Positions 53,362 through 63,751 are shown, counted from the stretch's first letter. The stretch: 64,000 nt of DNA from Flaviaestuariibacter flavus (GCF_004337505.1 NZ_SJZI01000050.1:1-64000); one strand, 5' to 3'. Made by a program: numbers and translations. The notes: generated from the letters alone by a model not told the origin.

Positions 53362-55978
53362 CATTTGCCGTTTGCTCCACATCGTTGCGGAACACCACCA
53401 CACCGTCGAACACGTCCACCAGAACCGGGTGGGCTTTGTCGATGGAGCCGGCGAGGATCTTCTTGCTCAGCGCATTGACGATCTCCTTCTGGATGAGGCG
53501 CTTCAGCGGCCGGGCGCCGAACTGCGGGTCAAAGCCGTTTTCCGACAGGAAGTCAACCAGGTAGTCGGAGAACTTGAGCTGGATGCCGCTCTGTGCCACC
53601 AGCTTGCGCAGGCCTTCGAGCTGGATGCGGATGATTCCGCGGATCTCGCTTTTCATCAGCGGGTGGAAGAGGATGATCTCGTCCACGCGGTTGAGGAACT
53701 CTGGGCGCACCGTCTCACGGAGGCGCACCATCACTTCTTCGCGGGTGCGTTCCAGCACGGCCTCCTTGTTGCGCTCATTCACATCGGCGAAGTTCTCCTG
53801 GATGATATCCGAGCCCATATTGGAGGTCATGATGATGATGGTGTTCTTGAAGTTCACCACGCGGCCCTTGTTGTCGGTGAGGCGACCGTCGTCGAGCACC
53901 TGCAGCAGCACGTTCCATACGTCGGGGTGTGCCTTCTCGATCTCGTCGAGCAGCACCACTTGGTAGGGCTTGCGCCGCACGGCTTCGGTGAGCTGTCCGC
54001 CCTCCTCATAACCCACGTATCCCGGAGGAGCGCCTACGAGACGCGACACGGTGTGCTTCTCCTGGTACTCGCTCATATCGATGCGGGTCATCATATGCTC
54101 GTCGTCGAAGAGGTAATCGGCGAGGGCCTTGGCCAGCTCCGTCTTTCCCACGCCCGTCGTACCGAGAAAGATGAAGGAGCCGATGGGCTTCTTCGGGTCC
54201 TGCAGGCCGGCACGGCTGCGGCGGATGGCGTCGGCAACGGCGGTGATGGCTTCGTCCTGGCCCACCACGCGGTCGTGCAGTTCTTCTTCGAGGTTGAGCA
54301 GCTTCTCCCGCTCGCTCTGCAGCATTTTGTTCAGGGGGATGCCGGTGGCCTTCGACACGCTTTCGGCGATGTCTTCAGCATCCACTTCCTCCTTCATGAG
54401 GCGACGGCTGTTGGAGCTCAGCTCGTCGAGCTCTTTCTGCAAAGTGGCGATGCCGGCCTCCTGCTCCTTGATGCGGCCATAGCGGATCTCCGCCACCTGG
54501 CCATAGTCGCCCTCGCGCTCGGCCTGCTCGGCCTGCTGCTTCAGGCTTTCAATGGTAGCCTTGGCATTCTGGATCTTGTCTACCAGCTCTTTCTCCTCGT
54601 TCCATTTTGCCTTCAGCGTATCGCGCTCCACGGCCAGGTTGGCAAGCGTGGTGTTCAGGTCCTTAAGCTTGTCTTCGTCGTTCTCGCGCTTGATGGCCTC
54701 CCGCTCGATCTCCAGCTGCCGGATGCGGCGCTCGAGCTCGTCGAGTTCCTCCGGCATCGAGTTCATTTCAAGGCGAAGCTTGGCCGCGCTTTCGTCGATG
54801 AGGTCGATGGCCTTGTCGGGCAGAAAGCGGTCGGTGATATAGCGGGTCGACAGCTCCACGGCGGCGATGATGGCTTCGTCCTTGATCCGCACATGGTGGT
54901 GCGTCTCGTAACGGTCCTTCAATCCGCGCAGGATGGAGATGGCGTCTTCGGTCGACGGCTCGTCGATCATCACCTTCTGGAAGCGGCGCTCCAGCGCCTT
55001 GTCTTTTTCAAAATATTTCTGGTACTCGTTGAGCGTGGTGGCACCGATGGCACGGAGCTCGCCACGGGCCAGCGCCGGCTTCAGGATGTTGGCGGCATCC
55101 ATGGCGCCCTCACCACCGCCTGCGCCCACGAGGGTGTGGATCTCGTCGATGAAGAGGATGATCTCACCTTCGGAGGTGGCTACTTCTTTCACCACGCCTT
55201 TGAGGCGCTCTTCAAACTCGCCTTTGTACTTGGCACCGGCGATGAGGCCACCCATATCGAGGGCATAGATGATCTTCGATTTCAGCGTCTCCGGCACGTC
55301 GCCGTTCACGATGCGCATGGCGAGGCCTTCGGCGATGGCAGTTTTACCAACACCGGGCTCACCCACCAGCATGGGGTTGTTCTTGGAGCGGCGGGAGAGG
55401 ATGTGCAGGGTGCGGCGGATCTCCTCGTCGCGGCCGATAACCGGGTCGAGCTTTCCCTGACGGGCGAGCTCGTTGAGGTTCTTGGCATATTTCTGCAGCG
55501 TGTTGTATTGCGTTTCCTGTGTTTGCGAGGTCACGGTGCTGCCCTTACGCAATTCCTTAATGGCAGCGGTGAGGCCTTTTTCGGTGAGGCCAAAATCCTT
55601 GAGCAGCTTGGCCGTGCTGTCGTTGCCTTGCACGAGGGCAAGGAGGATGTGTTCGGGGGTAACGAATTCGTCACCGAAGGATTGAATGACCGATCCGGCG
55701 CGCAGCAGGGCATTATTGGCCTCCCGGCTGATGTTTTGCGCCGGCTCGCCGCCCTGCACCCGCGGCAGCTTTTCGGCGGCAGCGTTGAGGCGCGTTTCAA
55801 GCTGGCCGATGTTCACGGCGTTCTTCTTCAGCAGAAACTCCACGGGCGATTCCTTCTGCTCCAGCAGTGCCAGCAGGAGGTGCTCGGTTTCGATATTCGC
55901 ATGCTGGCGGTTGAAAGCAGCCTGCTGGGCCGACTGCACCACTTCAGCTGCTTTGATGGTATAATTGGATAAGTTCAT
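53357..55978 (-). CDS. clpB: ATP-dependent protein disaggregase ClpB
   Basis: An 873-residue class I Hsp100 chaperone that rescues aggregated proteins with DnaK. It has an N domain (1-145, with double Clp repeats), NBD1 with Walker A GEPGVGKT near 205 and Walker [10 protein letters not shown], and a coiled-coil middle domain (about 400-525, very rich in Glu/Lys/Gln). NBD2 has Walker A GTTGVGKT near 605 and Walker [16 protein letters not shown]. The middle domain marks it as ClpB rather than ClpA or ClpC. Length is typical. No clear heat-shock operator was seen upstream. Confidence 0.97.
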   Translation of the reverse strand: MNLSNYTIKAAEVVQSAQQAAFNRQHANIETEHLLLALLEQKESPVEFLLKKNAVNIGQLETRLNAAAEKLPRVQGGEPAQNISREANNALLRAGSVIQSFGDEFVTPEHILLALVQGNDSTAKLLKDFGLTEKGLTAAIKELRKGSTVTSQTQETQYNTLQKYAKNLNELARQGKLDPVIGRDEEIRRTLHILSRRSKNNPMLVGEPGVGKTAIAEGLAMRIVNGDVPETLKSKIIYALDMGGLIAGAKYKGEFEERLKGVVKEVATSEGEIILFIDEIHTLVGAGGGEGAMDAANILKPALARGELRAIGATTLNEYQKYFEKDKALERRFQKVMIDEPSTEDAISILRGLKDRYETHHHVRIKDEAIIAAVELSTRYITDRFLPDKAIDLIDESAAKLRLEMNSMPEELDELERRIRQLEIEREAIKRENDEDKLKDLNTTLANLAVERDTLKAKWNEEKELVDKIQNAKATIESLKQQAEQAEREGDYGQVAEIRYGRIKEQEAGIATLQKELDELSSNSRRLMKEEVDAEDIAESVSKATGIPLNKMLQSEREKLLNLEEELHDRVVGQDEAITAVADAIRRSRAGLQDPKKPIGSFIFLGTTGVGKTELAKALADYLFDDEHMMTRIDMSEYQEKHTVSRLVGAPPGYVGYEEGGQLTEAVRRKPYQVVLLDEIEKAHPDVWNVLLQVLDDGRLTDNKGRVVNFKNTIIIMTSNMGSDIIQENFADVNERNKEAVLERTREEVMVRLRETVRPEFLNRVDEIILFHPLMKSEIRGIIRIQLEGLRKLVAQSGIQLKFSDYLVDFLSENGFDPQFGARPLKRLIQKEIVNALSKKILAGSIDKAHPVLVDVFDGVVVFRNDVEQTANV

Positions 55979-56057
55979 AGCTGATCTTTTAGCGTTTTGC
56001 TTTGCCTGTTTTTACCTATGTTCACAAATTAAATTCCAAGCCCTTTAATCGGAAATT

Positions 56058-57107
56058 ATGACGCTTTCCATTCAGTCGAACTGCCTGAAAGTCAGTATCC
56101 TTGCGGGTTCCCTGCTATTTCTGCAGCCTGTCTTGGCTCAGCAAATGGATACCGCTTCGCTCAGCGCTTTTATGGAGCAAAAGGTACGATCCCTCAAAAA
56201 CAATAACCAGACCCTTGCGGTGGCCAGCAAGGACACGATCATCTATAAGAACGATATCAAGACCTTCAACGTGGTCCGCGGCCAGGGTGAAGCCGGTTAC
56301 ATATCCGAATTTTTCACGACGGTGCTGGCACTGATGATGGCCGATGAGGGCAAGTTCTCTCTCGATGATAAGGTAGCGCAGTACCTGCCTGAGTTCGCCA
56401 AATACGGCAAGAATTACATCACTATCCGCCACTGCCTCACGCATATGTCGGGTATCCAGGTGCCGTCGAAACCCGAGCTTTTCGAGCGCGGCAAGTTTGA
56501 GTCGCTGGAGCAGGAAGCGAATAAGTATGCTTCTTACGAGATCCAGACCAACCCCGGAACGGAAACCCGTTTTTCGGAGCGCGGCTATGCCATCGTGGCC
56601 CGGCTGATAGAGGCTACCAATAAAGGCAAGAAGTTCGACAACCTGATGCAGCAACGGATCTTCCGCCCGCTGGGGATGCGCGGTACCACCTTCCAGACGC
56701 TCGACGGCTCGCTGCCGAGCCCGGTGTTCGGCGCCCGCAGCACATCCGGCGACCTGGTGCAGTTTGGCCGCATGCTGCTCAACGGAGGCACGCTTAACGG
56801 TGTCACCTGCCTGAAGCCGGAGTCGGTGGATGAGTTGCGCAAAATCAGCACGGAAGCTGCTTCATTCAAGGGTGCGCCGAAAGGCATGGAGCGTTACGAC
56901 TATGCCATGGGTGCCTGGGCAACCGAAAGCACCGGCGGCAAGGCCTCCGCGCTCGTGGTGCCCAGCTTCGGCGGCACGGCCCTGCTTATCGACTTCTGCC
57001 GGGGCTACACGGCGGCTTACCTGCTCAAAACCCGCGAACCCAAAGCAGAGGCGATCGCCGAAATCAAAGCTTATCTTGAGGGGGGTGTCGAGATCCACTG
57101 CAAGTAG
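56058..57107 (+). CDS. Serine hydrolase (beta-lactamase-related) homologue with lost active site
   Basis: A 349-residue secreted protein (signal peptide 1-28) of the class C beta-lactamase/penicillin-binding fold: ADEGKFSLDDKVAQYLPEF and YITIRHCLTHMSGIQ are typical. Aligning without gaps from EGK back, the catalytic SxxK is replaced by YISE (Y81, E84). The YxN motif appears as FSE (172-174) and the HTG/KTG motif as SFG (303-305). So all three catalytic motifs are changed while the frame is intact and the fold conserved. Probably a non-enzymatic binding or regulatory homologue. Start chosen at the signal peptide. Confidence 0.82.
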   Translation: MTLSIQSNCLKVSILAGSLLFLQPVLAQQMDTASLSAFMEQKVRSLKNNNQTLAVASKDTIIYKNDIKTFNVVRGQGEAGYISEFFTTVLALMMADEGKFSLDDKVAQYLPEFAKYGKNYITIRHCLTHMSGIQVPSKPELFERGKFESLEQEANKYASYEIQTNPGTETRFSERGYAIVARLIEATNKGKKFDNLMQQRIFRPLGMRGTTFQTLDGSLPSPVFGARSTSGDLVQFGRMLLNGGTLNGVTCLKPESVDELRKISTEAASFKGAPKGMERYDYAMGAWATESTGGKASALVVPSFGGTALLIDFCRGYTAAYLLKTREPKAEAIAEIKAYLEGGVEIHCK

Positions 57108-57115
57108 AAGTGGAT

Positions 57116-57234
57116 AGTCTGTTGGTCTATTAGTATTTGGAAACTGCGCTCCGCACCGTTCTAACACTGACATGATTCGTCGGAAGCGGTTGGAAAATCA
57201 AGCGCGTTACCAATAGATCAATATACCAATAGAC
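57116..57234. repeat. Inverted octamer blocks after the serine-hydrolase homologue
   Basis: AGTCTGTTGGTCTATTAGTA at 57116-57135 and ACCAATAGATCAATATACCA at 57210-57229 are inverted relatives built of 8-bp steps (GGTCTATT; CCAATAGA, TCAATATA, CCAATAGA). The second block runs into the terminator. Confidence 0.7.
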
Positions 57235-57268
57235 AAGAAAGCCGCCCCTGGGGGCGGCTTTCTTGTTA
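57234..57268. terminator. Bidirectional terminator between convergent genes
   Basis: CAAGAAAGCCGCCCC and its complement form a very GC-rich stem with a short loop. The T-rich ends serve both the rightward and the leftward gene. Confidence 0.85.
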
Positions 57269-59173
57269 TTGCTTAACCAGCACGGCGCCGGAGCGGTCGG
57301 CTTTGTAAACCGCGTTGTAGAAGGCTTTGACCTTGTCCCAATCGGTAGCGGGGAAGGTGCCGGCCCAGCTTTCGCGTTGCCGCACGTACAGCAATTTGTT
57401 ACCGGTAAAGGTGCAGGTCACCGAGTAGTTGCCGTAAGGGGTGCGCAGCTGCACGGGTTTGGGCAGTGTTTCTACGGTATAGCCCTCGGGCACGGTGAGT
57501 TCGACGGAATCGGTATCGCTGTAGTTGTCGCGCAGGCAGATCGGGAGGTTTCGCTTTTCCTCCGAAAGCTGCAACTGTGTTTTGTTGGCAAAGTTGGGCG
57601 TGATGAATAGGCGTTTGCCCGACACCGTGGCATAATTCGCAACAAACAGTGTCAGCTGCTCGGTGAGCTCGGGAAGCTCCGCGGCGCGCGGCTCGTAGCG
57701 GAAGTCGAGCACCTCGTAGGTCGACGAGAGCCCGAGGTGCTCATCGAGGTATTTCTTTACCCGCTCGCGCGATACGGTTTGCACGAATCCCGCGAGGTCG
57801 TCCTGCTGCTCGGCGCGGAAAAGCGTGCGGGTCTTTGCTTCGAGGTGGCCTTCGGCGTTGATGCTGCCGCTGACGTGGCGCTGCTGCACGTTGTCGCGAT
57901 AGGTATAACGCGGCGTTGCGGCCAGGCGTCCCCCCTCGGGCGTAACCAGCAATGCCTTGCGGTTGCCGGTAAAGGAACCCATATACCCGGGCGGTGTGAT
58001 CTGGCTCGTGCATTCCAGCCAGAGTGAATCTTTGGGAAAGGGCACGCAGACCACCACATGGTCGAATTGCGAGAAGGGCAGTTCCTCGATGAGGTCGCGG
58101 TCGGAAGCGCGTTCGCCCGAATTGATCACCGCGTAGTGCGCGGGCACACCGGCTTCCTTCAGGATGCTGTACATATAGTTGCTGAGTGCCTTACAGTCGC
58201 CGTAGCCTTTTTCAGCCACGAAGCGCGCCTCGAAGGTCTGCAGGCCGCCTACGCCCATCTGGATACTGATATAGCGGGTGTTCTGCTGCAGGAAGCGGTA
58301 CAGCTGCCGCACCTTTTCGCGCGGGTCGGCAATGCCGTCGGCGATTGCATGCACCTTTTGCTGCAACGCCGGCGGAAGCTCGTCGCGTCCCTTGTTCAGT
58401 GAGGCGATGAAGCTTCCGAAGCTCGCCCAACTCTCACCGCTGCCGGAATAATCTCCATAGATAAAGCGGTCGGCCGAAAACACCACCATCGGTGTCAGCT
58501 CGCGCCAGAGTGGGGCGGCGAAAGGAAGCTCCATAGCCGGCAGGTTCTGAGCCGTCCAGGTGCGTTCCAGCATGCTGCCGTTCTTTTCCACCGGCGCGCC
58601 GGAATATTTGAATGCCTTGAACCGGTAGTTGAAGCCCGGTGGCGTTGCGATGGTGATACTGCTCTTTTCCACCGACAGCTGCTCGTCATCCTGCGGCATC
58701 CAGTTGGGCAGGAAAAGCGTCGCCCGCGAACTGGTTTCCACGGTGTATTCCACCGTATACGGGTAGGAGGGGTAGTCGAAGTCGTGGAAGCGCACGCGGG
58801 TGTCGGTCATAAGGCTGCCGTCGCTGACAGCGCTCTGGTCGCCCACCTCTTTCGGTTTGAGCCGGCGCAGCACCTTGCCCTGGGCGTCATAGAGGGCTCC
58901 CTCCACCGATTCAAACCGGAACAGTTTGCCGTAGAATTCGCGGAAGGACGCAGCCGGTTTGCCGGCTTCGTTCAACACGGTCACCACCCAGTGGTGGGTC
59001 ATGCGCGCGCCGCCCATGGGGACGATCTCGTACCGTATTTCTTCGGTACGCTTGACCGCGTTGGCGTTTTCGACAAGCGGGGCGGGAATAAGCGAAGCCG
59101 CAAAGGGCTCACCTGCAAAAGCAACCGGGGCCAGCGATGCCAGCAGACCGGTAAGGAGGATGCGGGTCATCAT
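57266..59173 (-). CDS. DUF3857 and transglutaminase-domain protein, secreted
   Basis: A 635-residue protein with a signal peptide (1-20). The N-terminal beta-rich DUF3857 domain covers about 45-230, and a transglutaminase-like papain fold about 260-385. The catalytic Cys is in KGYGDCKALS, the His in QFDHVVVCV, and the third position is in LWLECTSQ (Glu where Asp is usual). A C-terminal DUF2569-like beta region follows. Secreted transglutaminase-like proteins of Bacteroidota are usually assumed to be peptidases or cross-linkers at the surface. The start overlaps the stop of the similar upstream gene by 4 bp. Confidence 0.85.
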   Translation of the reverse strand: MMTRILLTGLLASLAPVAFAGEPFAASLIPAPLVENANAVKRTEEIRYEIVPMGGARMTHHWVVTVLNEAGKPAASFREFYGKLFRFESVEGALYDAQGKVLRRLKPKEVGDQSAVSDGSLMTDTRVRFHDFDYPSYPYTVEYTVETSSRATLFLPNWMPQDDEQLSVEKSSITIATPPGFNYRFKAFKYSGAPVEKNGSMLERTWTAQNLPAMELPFAAPLWRELTPMVVFSADRFIYGDYSGSGESWASFGSFIASLNKGRDELPPALQQKVHAIADGIADPREKVRQLYRFLQQNTRYISIQMGVGGLQTFEARFVAEKGYGDCKALSNYMYSILKEAGVPAHYAVINSGERASDRDLIEELPFSQFDHVVVCVPFPKDSLWLECTSQITPPGYMGSFTGNRKALLVTPEGGRLAATPRYTYRDNVQQRHVSGSINAEGHLEAKTRTLFRAEQQDDLAGFVQTVSRERVKKYLDEHLGLSSTYEVLDFRYEPRAAELPELTEQLTLFVANYATVSGKRLFITPNFANKTQLQLSEEKRNLPICLRDNYSDTDSVELTVPEGYTVETLPKPVQLRTPYGNYSVTCTFTGNKLLYVRQRESWAGTFPATDWDKVKAFYNAVYKADRSGAVLVKQ

Positions 59174-61170
59174 TTTTTCTTTTTCAGTACGATCTGTTCA
59201 TTGTGTTTGGCGGCGATGCGGCTGAAGAACTCGCGCAGCATTTCGTATTCGTCGGGCAGGTAGTTGGCGCGGTTCAGGCGGATCCGTGACCGCATCGAGA
59301 TCACCCCGTCGGAGTTGGAGATCAGGAATTCAAAAGCGCCGTCATTGTTGTCGTTGAGCTTCATGCGGATCGACTTGGGCAGCTCGTCCACCACGTAGCC
59401 GTCGGGTACATAGAACGTGAAGTTGTACAGGTCGTCCATGCAGTAAGGCATCTCCACAGGGTAGGAGCGCTCCGGCGAAATAAAGGGGTTCGACCTGAGC
59501 CCGAAACCCATCATCGGGTTGACGTAAATGATATCGTCGCCGCTCAGCTCCATGGAAAGGTCGGCGCGCAGCGCGAGGCTGCCGTCCAGGCGATCCATGG
59601 AGTCCACCACCACCTTTTCCACCGTTACGGAGCTGCCAAGCGTTTTTTTCAGGTCGGCGCCCAGGGTGTTGCTACCCTTTTCAGCCGCTTCCTGGCGGAG
59701 GCGGTACGATTCGTAATAGCCGGCCACCTGCTGGAAGGTGCCGGTCCAGCCCTTCTTGTCGGGGTTGCCGAGGAACACGTTGATCATCTGGGTTTCGCGC
59801 AGCGAATCGGTGGCAAACACCACGGGCGTCGCCTCGTTGTTGATGGCGCGGGCCATGCCGTTGTAGCATTCGGTGGAGAGGCGGTTGAAGCCGAGGCGCG
59901 GCTTGCTCGCATCGAGATACACCTTCTGGCCATCGATCTCGGCGGTAGCGATGATGTAATTGAAGCGGCTCAGCATCGGGTAGGTGGTGAACACGGTGCC
60001 GTTGGAGCGCGTGCTGAGCATGAGCGGGTCGGCGTCGATATCGGCATAGCGCAGCATCGTCACCAGCAGCAGGTTCAGTTCGGCAACGGAGCCCTTGCGG
60101 TTTTTGAATACGTCTTTCACCGAGCTGTGCAGGTAAAGGCCCTGCTGCCCGTCGCAGGTGAAGTTGTCGCGCACATAGGTAAACACGGCACGGGCAGTGG
60201 CTTCCTTGGTGCTGCGCGTCAGGGTGCGCATCACGTCGGAAAGGTAGCCGTTGTTTTTATCCAGCTTTTGGCCGAAGCTCTCACTTTGCAGCAGTTCCCG
60301 GGCCTGCTGCGGCCAGGTGGGCACGAGGTCCTTGATCGTCAGCGGCTCCCGGTAGCCCGAAAGCTGGAAGTCGATATGGCTCATGAAATTCTGCGGGGAG
60401 GAAATATAAGCTTCCGGCTTAAAGCCGGGAACGTTTTTGGTCACCCACCGGTAGTCGGTGATGCCTGCGGTGAACTTATAGTAGTCGGAGCGCTCAAACT
60501 GGTTGGGCTGGATGACGGAAAACTGCTGCTGGCGGTCTTTTTTCTCGTTGATATAAAAAGGCACATAGCCTTTGTAGATGAACATGTAGTCGAGAAACTG
60601 CGGCAAAGAAAGCCGGTACTCGCTCCACAGGCGGGGCGTGCTTCCCTGGAAGTCCCAGGGCTGCAGCGTATAGAGGTAATCCGACGCGATCTTGTACTCA
60701 ATGTCGATGATGGTGCCTTCCTTTACCGAGGGCAGCGTGAACTTCTTGATGTCTACGTTCTTGCTGAATTTTTCGGTGAAGATGTTGTCTTTCGACAGCC
60801 TGGTTTCCACAACCTGGCCGTTTTCGAGGTTGTAGGAAGTGGCCCGGATGGATTCGAGCTTTTCCTCCGCGTCGTGAACCTGGTGATACAGCGGCAGCGC
60901 GAAAGTGGCCTCGTCGTAGCCGCCTTTGCCCAGGATGTGGACGCGCTTGTGGCGGGTGAATACGAAAGAGAAAAATCCTTTGGCATTGCCCTCGATCTCG
61001 GTTTCGCCCACATCCGCCAGGATCACGGCGGTGGCGCCGCTGTCGACGGGGTAGAGGCGCTGCCGGAGCATTTCCGGATTGATCTTTTCAAACTTGTAGA
61101 CTTCTTTGCTTTGCCCGTAGGCGGAAAGGGCGCCGGCGCCCAGGGTAATGGCTAACAGTACGGTACGCAT
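59170..61170 (-). CDS. DUF3857 protein, secreted
   Basis: A 666-residue protein with a signal peptide (1-19, cleaved after AYG). A DUF3857 domain occupies about 40-230 (ILADVGETEIEGNAKGFFSF, TRHKRVHILGKGGYDEATF). The following transglutaminase-like region has the sequence NRKGSVAELNLLLVTMLRYA where a Cys-containing GYGDCK would be expected, so the catalytic Cys is not present. Thus it is probably a non-catalytic relative of the next gene. The start at 61170 is the signal-peptide ATG. Paired and translationally coupled (ATGA-type overlap) with the DUF3857/transglutaminase gene. Confidence 0.82.
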   Translation of the reverse strand: MRTVLLAITLGAGALSAYGQSKEVYKFEKINPEMLRQRLYPVDSGATAVILADVGETEIEGNAKGFFSFVFTRHKRVHILGKGGYDEATFALPLYHQVHDAEEKLESIRATSYNLENGQVVETRLSKDNIFTEKFSKNVDIKKFTLPSVKEGTIIDIEYKIASDYLYTLQPWDFQGSTPRLWSEYRLSLPQFLDYMFIYKGYVPFYINEKKDRQQQFSVIQPNQFERSDYYKFTAGITDYRWVTKNVPGFKPEAYISSPQNFMSHIDFQLSGYREPLTIKDLVPTWPQQARELLQSESFGQKLDKNNGYLSDVMRTLTRSTKEATARAVFTYVRDNFTCDGQQGLYLHSSVKDVFKNRKGSVAELNLLLVTMLRYADIDADPLMLSTRSNGTVFTTYPMLSRFNYIIATAEIDGQKVYLDASKPRLGFNRLSTECYNGMARAINNEATPVVFATDSLRETQMINVFLGNPDKKGWTGTFQQVAGYYESYRLRQEAAEKGSNTLGADLKKTLGSSVTVEKVVVDSMDRLDGSLALRADLSMELSGDDIIYVNPMMGFGLRSNPFISPERSYPVEMPYCMDDLYNFTFYVPDGYVVDELPKSIRMKLNDNNDGAFEFLISNSDGVISMRSRIRLNRANYLPDEYEMLREFFSRIAAKHNEQIVLKKKK

Positions 61171-61296
61171 AGGTACAGTTGGTTTTGATTGTATATATGA
61201 AAATAGAAACTCTGCCGCATGTGGCAAAATCGGGCGTCCGCAATTTTAACGTCCCGTATTTCTCCGGTTGCGCTTCGTTCGGGAACTTTGCGCCCG

Positions 61297-62232
61297 ATGT
61301 CTGCCGCCGCACATACCCGCTGGATTAAGGACGCCGCCCGGCGCTTTGGCTTCGACCATTGCGGTATTGCCCGCGCCGAAGCCCTCGACGACGATGCGCG
61401 CCGCCTCGAGCAATGGCTGTCGAAGGGCTACCACGGCAGCATGCAGTACATGGCCAATCACTTCGACCTGCGCGTCGACCCGCGCCGCCTTGTACCCGGC
61501 GCCCGCTCGGTCATTACCTTCCTGAAGAATTATTATCCGGCGGAAGAATCCCGCAGCGACATAAAGGTGGCCCGCTACGCCTGGGGCGCCGACTACCACG
61601 AGGTGATCCGCGCTCAACTCAACGCCTTCCTGGCGGAGGCGCGCGCCGCCATCGGGAATATTGAAGGCCGAGGCTTTGTCGACTCGGCGCCGGTGCTGGA
61701 GCGCAGCTGGGCGGGCCGCTCCGGGCTCGGATGGGTGGGCAAAAACGGCAATCTAATAAACAAGGGCGCCGGCTCCTTTTTCTTTATTGCAACCCTCATT
61801 ACCGACCTGGAGCTGGAATACGATGCGCCCTATGCGCGCGACTACTGCGGGTCGTGCACGCGCTGCATCGATGCCTGTCCCACCGATGCGATCCTGCCGG
61901 GCAAGACCGTCGATGGCAGCCGCTGCATTTCTTATTTCACGATTGAATTAAAAGACCTGCTCATCCCGCAGGAGCACCAGGGGAAGTTCGGCAACTGGAT
62001 GTTCGGCTGCGACATCTGCCAGGAGGTTTGCCCCTGGAACCGCTTCAGTACACCGAATAGGGAGCCTGCCTTTACGCCGGTTCCGGAGGTGCTCAACCTC
62101 TCCAGCAGCGAGTGGGAAGCACTCAGCGAGGAAGCGTTCCGCACCATCTTCCGCCGTTCGCCGCTGAGCCGCGCCAAGCACCGGGGCATCCAGCGCAACC
62201 TGCGTTTTCTTAAAGGAGATCAAGGCGCTTAG
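61297..62232 (+). CDS. queG: Epoxyqueuosine reductase QueG
   Basis: A 311-residue cobalamin-dependent iron-sulfur enzyme that reduces epoxyqueuosine to queuosine in tRNA. Near the C-terminus are two 4Fe-4S cluster motifs, CGSCTRCIDACPTDAI and CDICQEVCPWN. Upstream lies the cobalamin/substrate region APVLERSWAGRSGLGWVGKN with the conserved Asp before it. The ATG at 61297 is preferred to the in-frame extension. GAACTTTG lies 7 bp upstream. It uses the product of QueA encoded at 28102-29151. Confidence 0.95.
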   Translation: MSAAAHTRWIKDAARRFGFDHCGIARAEALDDDARRLEQWLSKGYHGSMQYMANHFDLRVDPRRLVPGARSVITFLKNYYPAEESRSDIKVARYAWGADYHEVIRAQLNAFLAEARAAIGNIEGRGFVDSAPVLERSWAGRSGLGWVGKNGNLINKGAGSFFFIATLITDLELEYDAPYARDYCGSCTRCIDACPTDAILPGKTVDGSRCISYFTIELKDLLIPQEHQGKFGNWMFGCDICQEVCPWNRFSTPNREPAFTPVPEVLNLSSSEWEALSEEAFRTIFRRSPLSRAKHRGIQRNLRFLKGDQGA

Positions 62233-62296
62233 CGCGCCGGGTGCAACAGGCTTCGGACGCCGGCTTGTTGATATTCACAAAGTTTTCGCGGGACGA

Positions 62297-63751
62297 TCAG
62301 AACCGGAAGCGGGCCTGCAGGCCCGGCGCCGACAGTTGGTAGCCTCCATCGGGGCCGGTGCGGCTGAAGCCGCGCTGGTAGCCGGGGCCGACAAACAGGG
62401 CGCGGCTGCCTTTCTCCCAGAGGCGGAATTCAACACCGGCCTGCCAGAACAATTGCATTTTGGTGTCACGCTCCGCGGGCACGAACGAGCGGTCGTCGTA
62501 GCGGTACACCCAGGCCTTGCCGCCTACCGGCACGCCCAGGTTCAGGCCCGCGCTGAGCTGCAGGCGCTCTAGTGGCTTCCACCGCAAACCGGCTCCCGCC
62601 GTGATATAATGCCAGGTGAAGCGGGCGCTGCTTTTCCAGTAAACGGGGCCCGGTGCAGCCGAGGGCAGCAAGCCGGCTCCCATTGCGTTGCCCGGGTCGA
62701 AATCCGATACACTTCCGTAAACGCTGTAATAGGCATAACCGAGGCTTGCCGTGAGGGCGAGCCTGCGCTGCAGGGGCAGGGCGATACCGGCCTGCACACC
62801 GGCGCCCAGGCTGGCTGCATACGTCGGCGTGGCAGGAACAAAGGCCGGGTAAGTTTGTGTTTCGATATGATCGCTGCTTGCCGGGGCCGTAGCCAGGCGG
62901 CTGGCACCTGCCCAGGCACCAAGGTTCCATTCCATGCGCTTCCGGCCGGTTTTCTTCGGTATTGCCGGCTGTGCAGCCATATTGCTGTCTGCGGGGGGCG
63001 TGACCACAGCGGCAAGTGCAGGAGCGGCTGCCGGGCTCGTCCGGGCCATCGTATCCGCCGGAGTAATTGCCGCTACCGGGAACTGGTTCGTGGGTTCTGC
63101 CGGCTTTTGTAGTAGTTCGGGCCGCTGAGACTGCTCCGGGGCTTCCGCCAGTGTTTGGGAGCGCTTCCCAGTAATATTTGCGGCGAACTTTTTCGCGCCG
63201 CTGCCGGCTGCTGCAAGGCTTGCCCGGCGCGCTTTATTAGCAAAAATGTTGGCGGTTTGCCCGGAAGTGCGGGCAGAGATGCTGCGAACAGCAATTGAAT
63301 TGCGTGCGTCTTGTTTTCCACCGGTTGCTGCCGGCGCTTCGGTAAGGTGCGATGTTCCAGCCGGTACATTGTCGGTTTGTATTGTACCTGCTGTAGCCGT
63401 GCCGACTTCGTTGTGCGCGTTATCTTCTGTGCGGACGGGTTGATCTGAGCCGGAACGTTTTGGTGTGGAACCGGTTTCGGGTGTGTTGCCGTTGCCGGTA
63501 GTAGCGGGTGTGGCTGGCATGTTGCGTCCGGTATGGGCAACCGGGTTTTCGCCGCGCTGGCCGTTCCGGAGGAGGAGGCCGCCACCGCCGAGAAGCAGGA
63601 GCCCGAAGAAGAACCAGATCAGCAGGGCGCGCCGGCGGCGGCGCTTTTGGTTGATCTGTCGGGAGACGGCCTCCCACACGGGCGCCGACGGCTCGAAGCG
63701 CAGCTCGCCCATCTTTTTCTGTACGTCCCGTTCAAAATTATTTTCCAGCAT
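62297..63751 (-). CDS. Inner-membrane/outer-membrane bridging protein, sigma-associated
   Basis: A 484-residue protein in three parts. Residues 1-41 are a charged, predicted cytosolic segment (LENNFERDVQKKMGELRFEP) with a basic RRRRR end. Residues 42-61 are one membrane helix. Residues 62-272 are a Pro/Ala/Thr/Gln-rich disordered stretch. Residues 273-484 form a beta-strand-rich domain ending LQARFRF, typical of an outer-membrane barrel C-terminus. No signal peptide precedes the helix. The gene start overlaps the upstream ECF sigma gene by 14 bp. I infer an anti-sigma-like protein that reaches from cytosol to outer membrane. Confidence 0.72.
   Translation of the reverse strand: MLENNFERDVQKKMGELRFEPSAPVWEAVSRQINQKRRRRRALLIWFFFGLLLLGGGGLLLRNGQRGENPVAHTGRNMPATPATTGNGNTPETGSTPKRSGSDQPVRTEDNAHNEVGTATAGTIQTDNVPAGTSHLTEAPAATGGKQDARNSIAVRSISARTSGQTANIFANKARRASLAAAGSGAKKFAANITGKRSQTLAEAPEQSQRPELLQKPAEPTNQFPVAAITPADTMARTSPAAAPALAAVVTPPADSNMAAQPAIPKKTGRKRMEWNLGAWAGASRLATAPASSDHIETQTYPAFVPATPTYAASLGAGVQAGIALPLQRRLALTASLGYAYYSVYGSVSDFDPGNAMGAGLLPSAAPGPVYWKSSARFTWHYITAGAGLRWKPLERLQLSAGLNLGVPVGGKAWVYRYDDRSFVPAERDTKMQLFWQAGVEFRLWEKGSRALFVGPGYQRGFSRTGPDGGYQLSAPGLQARFRF

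Noticed and set aside
53246..55972. 908-codon open frame antisense to clpB
   Set aside because: It arises from codon bias of clpB on the opposite strand; the ClpB protein is clear, and the first residues come from repeat DNA.
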